DNA from: DATDAW01 sp036524675
GTDB lineage: Bacteria > Verrucomicrobiota > Verrucomicrobiia > Chthoniobacterales > DASVRZ01
NCBI GenBank assembly: GCA_036524675.1
Contig: DATDBU010000046.1
Location: forward strand, 1 to 16,859
Length of the DNA: 16,859 nt
Reading direction: 5' to 3'
Shown: one piece after another, positions 1-6,160 of the stretch
How the letters are laid out: each line of letters opens with the position of its first letter
Position numbering within the stretch: position 1 is the stretch's first letter
Program-made: the position numbers and the translations under genes
Notes under the pieces: model-generated
Seen by the model: only the letters and a program-made list of their open reading frames with translations
The model's database searches: none
What the model was told of the DNA's origin: nothing

Positions 1-318
1 GAGGGCGTCATCTGCAATCCCATGGGCGAGCCGCGCAATGACGTCCGCTGTGGCAGGTGCAACCACGAATAAATCCGCTTCATCGGCCAGCTCGATGTGC
101 CCAGGGCGCCAGCTCTCACGCTCATCAAAAACGCCGGTCACGACAGGATTCTTGGAGAGTGTCTGAAACGTCAGCGGCCCGATAAACTGCAAAGCTCCGG
201 AAGTCATGATGACGCTAACATTATGCCCTTTCTTCACGAGCTGACTGGTCAAATCCGCCGCCTTGTAGGCAGCAATGGACGCGCTAACGCCAAGGAGAAT
301 GCGCGACGGTCTGATCAT
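1..318 (-). CDS. coaBC: CoaBC (Dfp) N-terminal part, phosphopantothenoylcysteine decarboxylase domain, cut by window edge
   Basis: Coenzyme A biosynthesis. The N-terminal CoaC domain is an FMN-dependent decarboxylase that turns phosphopantothenoylcysteine into phosphopantetheine; in the bifunctional protein the C-terminal CoaB domain ligates cysteine to phosphopantothenate. The 106 visible residues show the flavoprotein start ILLGVSASIAAYKAADL, the MTSGALQFIGPLTF segment, the catalytic His at residue 74 in GHIELADEADLFVVAPAT, and the following ATADVIARLAHGIADD helix. The PAMN motif and the whole CoaB half lie beyond base 1, so bifunctionality is expected but not seen. The ATG at 318 overlaps the gmk stop as ATGA, which fixes the start and implies translational coupling. 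No Shine-Dalgarno sequence is visible, as often at such overlaps. Confidence 0.93.
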   Translation of the reverse strand, partial: MIRPSRILLGVSASIAAYKAADLTSQLVKKGHNVSVIMTSGALQFIGPLTFQTLSKNPVVTGVFDERESWRPGHIELADEADLFVVAPATADVIARLAHGIADDAL

Positions 319-956
319 GGATACGGGGGGGTTACCGCCGGCACATGCGCAAGATCTTTCATCCGGCGGCTCAGATAGCGTTCGGCACGCATGATGGCTC
401 GAAATTTTTGCAAGTCCTCTTCGATCGATCCGGAAATAATCGTATAGCGGTACTCCCGCCAGCGCTGCATCTCGCCGGCTGCGTTTCGAATCCGGACTTC
501 GATCTGTTCCTCCGTCTCCGTGCCACGTTTTTGCAGACGGCGTCGGAGTTCCTCCAGATTGGGTGGCATAATGAAGACATCCGCAACGGCATCCTGGATG
601 TAATTGTCAGGATACGACCGCACCGAAGCGGCTCCCTGCGTATCAATGTCAATCAACACATCCACTCCGTACTCGAGATGCTCGACCACTTTGGAACGAA
701 GTGTGCCGTAGTAGTTTCCGTGAACCTTTGCATATTCCAGAAATTCCCCCGCCTCAGCACGAGCAACAAATTCGGATTCGTCCAAAAAGAAATAATCCTC
801 CCCTTCAATCTCGCCCGGACGCGGCGCCCGTGTCGTGCACGAGACCGAATACACAAAGTCCGGCGTCTGCCGCAACGCGTCACAAAGAGTGGTTTTTCCC
901 GCGCCCGAAGGTGCGGAAACGACGAAAAGGATGCCGTGCCGGGCGGTGTCTTTCAT
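315..956 (-). CDS. gmk: Guanylate kinase
   Basis: Phosphorylates GMP (and dGMP) to GDP with ATP in the cytoplasm, in purine nucleotide supply. The 213-residue length is normal for the family. The P-loop APSGAGKTT is at residues 15-23. The GMP-binding stretch follows: SCTTRAPRPGEIEGEDYFFL, then EFLEYAKVHGNYYGT. The DVLIDIDTQGA strand and the C-terminal helices with RAERYLSRR complete the fold. The gene lies 9 nt after yicC and overlaps coaBC by 4 nt. The yicC-gmk-coaBC order recurs in bacteria, often with rpoZ between gmk and coaBC; no rpoZ is present here. No clear ribosome-binding site precedes the ATG, so expression probably depends on coupling to yicC. Confidence 0.96.
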   Translation of the reverse strand: MKDTARHGILFVVSAPSGAGKTTLCDALRQTPDFVYSVSCTTRAPRPGEIEGEDYFFLDESEFVARAEAGEFLEYAKVHGNYYGTLRSKVVEHLEYGVDVLIDIDTQGAASVRSYPDNYIQDAVADVFIMPPNLEELRRRLQKRGTETEEQIEVRIRNAAGEMQRWREYRYTIISGSIEEDLQKFRAIMRAERYLSRRMKDLAHVPAVTPPYP

Positions 957-965
957 TTTACAAAA

Positions 966-1841
966 TTATTCAATGTTCTGGACCTGTTCCCGGATTCTCT
1001 CGATCTCTGCCTTACAGGTCACGATCAATTGCGAAATCAACGCGTCATTTGCCTTCGAGCTCAGAGTATTGAGTTCCCGCCCGATTTCCTGGACCAAAAA
1101 TTCGAGTGTGCGCCCCACAGGTTGATTGCTGCTCAGATGCAGTTCGAATTGGCCCAAATGACTCAGCAATCGCGTAAGTTCCTCCGAGATATCGCAACGA
1201 TCGGCGAAAAGAATGACTTCTTTTTCCAGACGTTCAGCGTCGATTTCGAGGTCACCGGCAATTTTCCGAATGCGTTCTCGTAATGCCGTCCGGTATTTCT
1301 CCACGACGGCCGGGTGGACTCTGCGGATTTCCTCGAGGTTGTTCGCGATCAACGAGAGACGATTTCTCAAATCTACGGAGAGCTGGATTCCTTCCCGCTC
1401 ACGCATTTCGACCAGCTGTTTCAGTGCTTCGACAAGCGCCTTTTCCAAAACCGGCCAAACAGCTTCCGCATCGACCGTAGTGGTCTGAGCACGGATCACA
1501 CCCGGGATTGCCGCGAGCGTATCCACGGAGATTTCTCCGACCAACCCAAGCTGTTGCTGAAGCCGGAAAAGCGCTGCGTGCGCATGGGCAGCAAACACGG
1601 TATCGATCAACGACGATGCATCGGCCCCTGCCGTCTGCGAATATGTTACGAATGCATTGATACGTCCCCTCGACACAATCCCGGTGGTCGTTTCACGCAG
1701 GCGGGGTTCCAGGGACGCGATTTCACGCGGCAAATTGGCGGCGACCTCCAGCTGTTTTCGATTCACCGAGTTAACTTCGACAGTAACGGCCCATCCATTT
1801 TTCGAAATCTGGCTCCGGCCATAGCCGGTCATACTTTTCAT
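966..1841 (-). CDS. yicC: YicC family endoribonuclease
   Basis: YicC-type RNase-like protein of 291 residues; in E. coli YicC takes part in decay of a small regulatory RNA. The family signature MKSMTGYGR opens the protein, followed by VEVNSVNRKQLEV. The C-terminal DUF1721-type region carries LEKEVILFADRCDISEELTRL, then LEFLVQEIGRELNTLSSKAND near residues 245-265, the most conserved block. The sequence ends normally with EIERIREQVQNIE. Its ATG directly abuts the trpB stop (TAAATG), and the AAGGAG ribosome-binding site is made of the last trpB codons, so translation is probably coupled. It is a frequent neighbour of gmk. Assignment to the family is firm; the RNA targets in this organism are unknown. 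Confidence 0.94.
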   Translation of the reverse strand: MKSMTGYGRSQISKNGWAVTVEVNSVNRKQLEVAANLPREIASLEPRLRETTTGIVSRGRINAFVTYSQTAGADASSLIDTVFAAHAHAALFRLQQQLGLVGEISVDTLAAIPGVIRAQTTTVDAEAVWPVLEKALVEALKQLVEMREREGIQLSVDLRNRLSLIANNLEEIRRVHPAVVEKYRTALRERIRKIAGDLEIDAERLEKEVILFADRCDISEELTRLLSHLGQFELHLSSNQPVGRTLEFLVQEIGRELNTLSSKANDALISQLIVTCKAEIERIREQVQNIE

Positions 1842-3062
1842 TTACTCCTTCAACAAAAACTTGGCCGCCTGATCCACATCTTTATCACCGCGACCGGAGA
1901 GATTGACGATGACAATTTTATCCCTGGCAAGTTTCGGCGCGACTTTGATCGCATGAGCAACCGCATGTGCGGATTCGAGCGCCGGGATGATGCCCTCCAG
2001 CCGGGCAAGCGTCTGAAAGGCGGAAAGAGCTTCGTCATCGGTCGCATAGTCGTAGGCGACACGACCGATGTCGTGAAGATAACAATGCTCCGGCCCGACA
2101 GCGGCGTAATCCAGCCCCGCAGAAACAGAATGCGTCCTGAGAACCTGACCGTTATCGTCTGCAAGCAGCCAGGTTTTCGCACCTTGAAGAACACCCAGGC
2201 GGCCGCCTTGGAAACGCGCTGCGTGTTGGCCAGGCAAAATCGCCACACCGCCAGCTTCGACACCTGTCATTTCAACTTCAAGATCGTTCAGAAACGGATA
2301 AAACAGGCCGATCGCGTTGCTGCCGCCGCCGACGCAGGCAATGAGATGATCGGGCAAACGATTCTCCTTTTCCAGAATCTGCCGTTTCGCCTCGTCTCCA
2401 ATCACGCGATGAAAATCCCGGACCATGGCAGGGTACGGGTGCGATCCATAGGCAGTTCCAAGGATGTAATGCGTTGAGCGGACGTTGGTTACCCAATCGC
2501 GCATAGCTTCATTGACGGCCTCTTTAAGAGTCGCCTGACCGGCAGTCACAGGAACCACAGTGGCGCCGAGAAAACGCATCCGGGCCACGTTCAGCGCTTG
2601 CCGTTTCATGTCTACGTCGCCCATGTAAACCGTGCACTCGAACCCAAATCGGGCCGCCACAGTCGCCGTTGCGACGCCGTGCTGACCCGCTCCCGTCTCC
2701 GCAATGACGCGTTTCTTGCCCATTCGTCGCGCGAGCAGAATTTGGCCGATGGCGTTGTTGATCTTGTGCGCGCCTGTATGCAGCAGGTCTTCGCGTTTCA
2801 GGTAAATCTTCGCACCGCCCAATTCCCGGGTGAGACGCTCCGCAAAATACAACGGTGTCGGCCGACCGACGTAATCCTTAAGCAATCCAGCGAGCTCCGC
2901 TTGAAATTCCGGGTCGCGACGGGCCCTGTGATATTCCGCCGTCAGCTCATTGAGTGCGGTCATTAGCGTTTCCGGAACAAACATTCCGCCATATGTGCCA
3001 AAGTGGCCGAACTCATCGGGCAGCGTATCAAATCGCGGCAGTTCCAAAGAGGCTGTGCTCAT
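1842..3062 (-). CDS. trpB: Tryptophan synthase beta chain
   Basis: Joins indole and L-serine to make L-tryptophan with PLP; normally works as an alpha2-beta2 complex with TrpA. All TrpB hallmarks are visible: FGTYGGMFVPETLM near the N terminus, the PLP lysine in HTGAHKINN (about residue 100), catalytic Glu in AETGAGQHG (about 123), the phosphate loop CVGGGSNAIG (about 245-255), and NLSGRGDKD near the C terminus. This is the canonical TrpB1 type, about 406 residues. The ATG at 3062 (MSTASLELPRF) is chosen because the extension to a GTG at 3128 is translated repeat-like DNA and is not conserved-looking. There is no trpA, trpC or trpF beside it; its neighbours are mutY and yicC, so it is detached from any trp operon in this window. 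Confidence 0.96.
   Translation of the reverse strand: MSTASLELPRFDTLPDEFGHFGTYGGMFVPETLMTALNELTAEYHRARRDPEFQAELAGLLKDYVGRPTPLYFAERLTRELGGAKIYLKREDLLHTGAHKINNAIGQILLARRMGKKRVIAETGAGQHGVATATVAARFGFECTVYMGDVDMKRQALNVARMRFLGATVVPVTAGQATLKEAVNEAMRDWVTNVRSTHYILGTAYGSHPYPAMVRDFHRVIGDEAKRQILEKENRLPDHLIACVGGGSNAIGLFYPFLNDLEVEMTGVEAGGVAILPGQHAARFQGGRLGVLQGAKTWLLADDNGQVLRTHSVSAGLDYAAVGPEHCYLHDIGRVAYDYATDDEALSAFQTLARLEGIIPALESAHAVAHAIKVAPKLARDKIVIVNLSGRGDKDVDQAAKFLLKE
1845..1850 (-). promoter_or_regulatory. Ribosome-binding site of yicC inside the end of trpB
   Basis: AAGGAG on the minus strand encodes the final Lys-Glu codons of trpB and lies 3 nt before the yicC ATG, separated only by the TAA stop. 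Seen directly. The arrangement suggests ribosomes ending trpB re-initiate on yicC. Confidence 0.6.
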
Positions 3063-3070
3063 AGTCCGCA

Positions 3071-3098
3071 AGTGTAGCGGTTTTAATGCGTCGCGCAA
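3071..3098 (-). promoter_or_regulatory. Possible weak sigma-70-like promoter before trpB
   Basis: On the minus strand TTGCGC (3098-3093) and TACACT (3076-3071) are separated by 16 nt and lie just before the trpB ATG at 3062. Matches to TTGACA/TATAAT are partial. If used, transcription would begin almost at the ATG, giving a nearly leaderless mRNA. Inference only. Confidence 0.2.
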
Positions 3099-3111
3099 AG
3101 GACGCAAAGGA
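3094..3111. repeat. Two tandem copies of CGCAAAGGA
   Basis: CGCAAAGGA occurs twice back-to-back in the 67-nt gap between mutY and trpB. Similar 'GCAAAGGACGCAAAGG' intergenic repeats are, from general knowledge, scattered through many unrelated bacterial genomes. It partly overlaps the candidate -35 element of trpB. Confidence 0.6.
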
Positions 3112-3129
3112 TCCGCCCGGGAAAACACT

Positions 3130-4161
3130 TCAAAATAACAACCGCTGGCTTGATCGTCCTTCCCTTTGGCAGAATGAAATTACTTTCTCCAACGCCCGAC
3201 GATGCGGCGACGGCATCGGCAAACGAACCGCCTCGTCGACGGTGACCCACCGCTCAACAGGTCCAGTTGATTGTAGCGGCTCTGCCGCCCGGAAGACCTC
3301 CAGGGTCACCCGATAACGTGTGATGCTGTATACATGGTTGACCAGCGGCTCATCCTCGGCAGCCCTCAAATCGAGCGGCGGGAGAACCCACATGCCTTTC
3401 CATGGATTGACGATCCGTTGATGGAGCAAAAAGCGGCCGTCTTTCTCCGTAAAAAAACTGCGCTCAGTTTTCCGCGTCACCGCGACCCTGGCGCGTTTCA
3501 TTGGCAGTTTCTCAGGCTCCTTCGCATCACAGAAAACGCGCACTGGGCATTCCTCGCAACGAGGTTTCGGCAGGCAAATCAATGCGCCGAGTTCCATCAA
3601 AGCACCATTGAACTCTCCAGCTGCCGTCGCCGGCTGCAGCAATTCTGCCAGCTGCCAGATACGGCGTCTACCTTCGGTTACGTCAATCGGCAGAAGAACA
3701 TTGAAAAGCCGCGCCAAAACCCGCGCAATGTTGGCGTCTACAATCGGAGTCGCAACATCCCGCGAAAATGTCAACACCGCGCCCGCCGTGTAGTCACCCA
3801 GACCGGGTAGACGCCTCATCGCTTCAATCGTGTCCGGAAAACGGCCGCCGTGCTCTTCGACAATGACTCCAGCCGTCCGATGAAGATTCCGTGCCCTCGA
3901 ATAGTAGCCCAGGCCCTGCCACATCCCCAGCACCTCTTCATCGCCCGCAGCGGCGAGCGCTTCCACATCGGGGAACCGCGCCATCCAACGTTCAAAGTAC
4001 GGGATAACCGTCACGACCTGAGTCTGTTGCAACATGAACTCCGAGACTAGGATCGCGTATGGATCTCGCGTTTGTCGCCAGGGCAGATCGCGTGCATTTC
4101 GCCGGAACCAGGCACGTAATGTTTTTTCAAACACACCGGTTTTCCGCGTCAACGCAGCCAT
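3130..4161 (-). CDS. mutY: A/G-specific adenine DNA glycosylase MutY
   Basis: Base-excision repair enzyme removing adenine mispaired with 8-oxoguanine. Counting from the ATG at 4161 (343 aa): catalytic Glu41 in SEFMLQQTQVVTVIPYFERW, the helix-hairpin-helix LPGLGDYTAGAVLTF (118-132), catalytic Asp142 in PIVDANIARV, and iron-sulfur cysteines C196, C202, C205 and C211. A NUDIX-like C-terminal domain spans about 230-330. Oddities: the first cysteine spacing is x5, where the usual loop is C-x6-C-x2-C-x5-C, and the FSH motif that reads 8-oxoG appears as ITR (in SITRYRVTLEVF). The protein ends in QRLLF, which resembles a beta-clamp-binding motif. A TTG start at 4197 would add 12 residues but has less support. 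The start overlaps the exoD-like gene by 13 nt. Confidence 0.95.
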   Translation of the reverse strand: MAALTRKTGVFEKTLRAWFRRNARDLPWRQTRDPYAILVSEFMLQQTQVVTVIPYFERWMARFPDVEALAAAGDEEVLGMWQGLGYYSRARNLHRTAGVIVEEHGGRFPDTIEAMRRLPGLGDYTAGAVLTFSRDVATPIVDANIARVLARLFNVLLPIDVTEGRRRIWQLAELLQPATAAGEFNGALMELGALICLPKPRCEECPVRVFCDAKEPEKLPMKRARVAVTRKTERSFFTEKDGRFLLHQRIVNPWKGMWVLPPLDLRAAEDEPLVNHVYSITRYRVTLEVFRAAEPLQSTGPVERWVTVDEAVRLPMPSPHRRALEKVISFCQREGRSSQRLLF

Positions 4162-4847
4162 CCTTTTACCCAATCGATCGCGTTCGTTCCCGCCCAAAGA
4201 ATCACTCCGGCCGTGACAGCAAAATAGACCAGTGTCAGCACACCCCAGATGATCGACATCACAGCCATCAAACCATCCCTTTCCAGCCAGGCCAGTGCCG
4301 CAAAAAAAATCATCAACGCAGGGACCGTGTTATTGAAAGGCAAATTCGCCCACGGAATCGTCAGCAAAATCCCTCCGACAAAAATCAGCCAGCCTACACG
4401 TTTGGTTCCCTCTGCTCCATCCACCCAGGCCGTCAGCCTGGGACGGGTAAATTTTGCCAGCCACACGAGCAACCGGCGGCAGAATCTGAGTATAGCCACC
4501 CATGCCTTGCCACGGAGATGCAACCCGTTCGCCTTTTCCGGTAGTATCATGTGCTCCCGCCCCCGCCCCATTTGCCAGCCGATAGCGATAAAGGTAATTC
4601 CACTCGCCATCGTGTAAGGCCCCAACGACACCGGCTGAATGAATGGCGCCGCCAAAAGCAAACTCACAAAACAGAAACCCGCCCCGCCAAGTCTATCAAG
4701 AGCAGTTCCAAGAGTGATCCCATCCTCTGTCCCAGCCTGTTCAATACAAAAATCGAGACATTGGAGCGTATGTTGCAGCCGCGATGCATTTTGCACTGGC
4801 TGTCCGGGCAAACTGGCGGGAGGTGATTGGCCCTGAAGGGATTCCAT
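4149..4847 (-). CDS. ExoD-like inner-membrane protein (exopolysaccharide synthesis ExoD family)
   Basis: Membrane protein of the ExoD family, named for a Rhizobium gene affecting exopolysaccharide and alkali tolerance; the biochemical role is not established. From the ATG at 4847 it has 232 residues. Family features are the helix ASRLQHTLQCLDFC, the segment DGITLGTALDRLGGAGFCFV followed by LLLAAPFIQP, then SGITFIAIGWQMGRG. The C-terminal half is strongly hydrophobic: VGWLIFVGGILLTIPWANLP, NTVPALMIFFAALAWLERDG and IIWGVLTLVYFAVTAGVIL. The start is uncertain: an ATG at 4871 and a GTG at 4907 are in frame and no Shine-Dalgarno decides among them. Its 3' end overlaps mutY. A perfect hairpin lies just upstream. 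A link to the nearby carbohydrate genes is possible but unproven. Confidence 0.8.
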   Translation of the reverse strand: MESLQGQSPPASLPGQPVQNASRLQHTLQCLDFCIEQAGTEDGITLGTALDRLGGAGFCFVSLLLAAPFIQPVSLGPYTMASGITFIAIGWQMGRGREHMILPEKANGLHLRGKAWVAILRFCRRLLVWLAKFTRPRLTAWVDGAEGTKRVGWLIFVGGILLTIPWANLPFNNTVPALMIFFAALAWLERDGLMAVMSIIWGVLTLVYFAVTAGVILWAGTNAIDWVKGWLR

Positions 4848-4914
4848 GGGCAGGACAATGTCACGGCGCATGGCTGCGGACAACACGGAGCGCGATTTCC
4901 AGCCCACCGGATAT

Positions 4915-4935
4915 GGGCGATTAAAAAAATCGCCC
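4915..4935. other. Perfect 8-bp palindrome with 5-nt A/T loop
   Basis: GGGCGATT at 4915-4922 pairs exactly with AATCGCCC at 4928-4935 around an AAAAA loop (TTTTT on the minus strand). It lies 9 nt after the oxidoreductase stop and before the ExoD-like gene. The T-run is in the loop and not after the stem, so it is not a standard intrinsic terminator. It could be an mRNA 3'-end stabiliser, an attenuating hairpin or a protein-binding site. Confidence 0.55.
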
Positions 4936-4944
4936 TTTCACTCT

Positions 4945-6036
4945 TCATTGAAACGGCGAAAAACCAGGCGCAAGGGCGGCCGGTTTTGTAACAGTGGTTG
5001 CAAGATGTACGTGGGCCCCAGTCTCAGAAGCTTTCTGCACAGCAAGCATCGTTTCCAGCACGTGAAGCGCTAGTTCACCACTCGCACGATGCGGACGACG
5101 TTCGCCAATCGCAGCCACCATGTCCGCCACACCGATGCCACGACCAACATCGTCGCTGTGCGTGAGCGGTACCGTTTTCCAACTTTTCCCCACTCCGGCG
5201 CGCACTTGCACCTCGCCGCCGAATGTATTCGGATCCGGCACTCTCAGCGTCCCTTCGCTACCGTAAATTTCGATAATCGGCAGCGTATGCGACCAGACAT
5301 CAAAGGACATATTCAAGGTCGCGACCGGACCCGCAGCAAAATCCAGAACCCCGGCGTAGTGGGTGGGAATCTCGACCGGAATCTTCTTCCCCTCCTTCGG
5401 TCCGCTGCCGATGGTGCGCTCGGTAAACGAAACCCGCGCCGAACCCGTCGCGCGCCGAACAGGTCCCAGTAAATTCACCAATGCCGTCACATAATACGGA
5501 CCCATGTCCAGCATCGGACCACCTCCTGCCTGAAAAAAAAACTCCGGATCGGGGTGCCAGCTCTCAGGGCCGTGGTTCGCCAAATTTGCCACCGCAGCAA
5601 CGGGAACGCCGATTGCGCCATCATCGATCAATTTTCGTGCCGTCTGAATGCCGCCTCCAAGAAAAGTATCGGGCGCGCAACCGGCCCGCAGCCCAGCGGA
5701 TGCGGCTCGCTCGATAACGAATCGTCCCTCTGCGACGTCCAAGGCGAAGGGTTTCTCTGTGTATGCATGTTTTCCCGCATCGAGGATGGCCAGATTTACG
5801 GCCGCGTGGACTTTAGGCACAGTCAAATTGATCACCAGATCAATATCCTTTTCCGCGAGTAAGTCCTCAACCCGGTAGGGTTTGACGCCATATTTCTTCC
5901 CCTGGGCCTGAGCACGACCGAAATCAAGGTCCGCCGCGCCTTTAACTTCCAGAATTGGAAATTTTCTCAGCCCGACAAAATATTGCTTCGAGATATTTCC
6001 ACAACCGATAATACCGACTTTAAACGGGGATGACAT
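4945..6036 (-). CDS. Gfo/Idh/MocA family NAD(P)-dependent oxidoreductase
   Basis: Predicted cytoplasmic sugar or cyclitol dehydrogenase or related oxidoreductase; the substrate cannot be told. The Rossmann fold starts at once with KVGIIGCGNISKQYF (6-20). The family EKP motif is E94-K95-P96 in YTEKPFALD, and Asp177 lies in GGGPMLDMGPYYV. The position four residues after Asp177, a catalytic His in inositol dehydrogenases, is Tyr181, as in glucose-fructose oxidoreductase. No signal peptide is seen. 363 residues is a usual length. The ATG at 6036 is backed by GAGGA six nt upstream. It lies downstream of the secreted glycosidase on the same strand, separated by 124 nt and a hairpin, so the two could be functionally linked but are probably not tightly co-transcribed. 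Confidence 0.88.
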   Translation of the reverse strand: MSSPFKVGIIGCGNISKQYFVGLRKFPILEVKGAADLDFGRAQAQGKKYGVKPYRVEDLLAEKDIDLVINLTVPKVHAAVNLAILDAGKHAYTEKPFALDVAEGRFVIERAASAGLRAGCAPDTFLGGGIQTARKLIDDGAIGVPVAAVANLANHGPESWHPDPEFFFQAGGGPMLDMGPYYVTALVNLLGPVRRATGSARVSFTERTIGSGPKEGKKIPVEIPTHYAGVLDFAAGPVATLNMSFDVWSHTLPIIEIYGSEGTLRVPDPNTFGGEVQVRAGVGKSWKTVPLTHSDDVGRGIGVADMVAAIGERRPHRASGELALHVLETMLAVQKASETGAHVHLATTVTKPAALAPGFSPFQ

Positions 6037-6042
6037 AAGGAT

Positions 6043-6047
6043 TCCTC
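6043..6047 (-). promoter_or_regulatory. Ribosome-binding site of the Gfo/Idh/MocA gene
   Basis: GAGGA on the minus strand lies 6 nt before the ATG at 6036. It is one of the few clear Shine-Dalgarno sites in the window and supports this start. Confidence 0.6.
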
Positions 6048-6084
6048 AGGGGCGGTTGAAGCTTGGACGGCAACCTGGAACGTT

Positions 6085-6134
6085 GCAAAAAAATTTAGCA
6101 AGCAGTCGGAGCGCCTTTCAGGCACCGGCGCTCC
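6085..6134 (-). terminator. Possible Rho-independent terminator after the glycosidase gene
   Basis: On the minus strand, 26 nt after the stop at 6161, an 8-bp perfect stem GGAGCGCC/GGCGCTCC (6134-6127 with 6115-6108, 11-nt loop) is followed, after about a dozen nt, by a run of seven T. The distance between stem and T-run is longer than ideal, so efficiency is uncertain. Confidence 0.4.
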
Positions 6135-6160
6135 GTCACCTCTCCGCAGAAACGAGGCAT

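Noticed and set aside
345..1283. 312-residue open frame on the plus strand opposite gmk and yicC
   Set aside because: It runs antisense to two firmly identified genes, has no recognisable motif, and is rich in residues expected from reading codon-biased DNA backward.
1314..2477. 387-residue open frame on the plus strand opposite yicC and trpB
   Set aside because: Antisense shadow of trpB and yicC; no domain or signal seen.
3063..3128. N-terminal extension of trpB from a GTG at 3128
   Set aside because: The extra 22 residues come from repeat-containing intergenic DNA, and MSTASLELPRF is a normal TrpB start.
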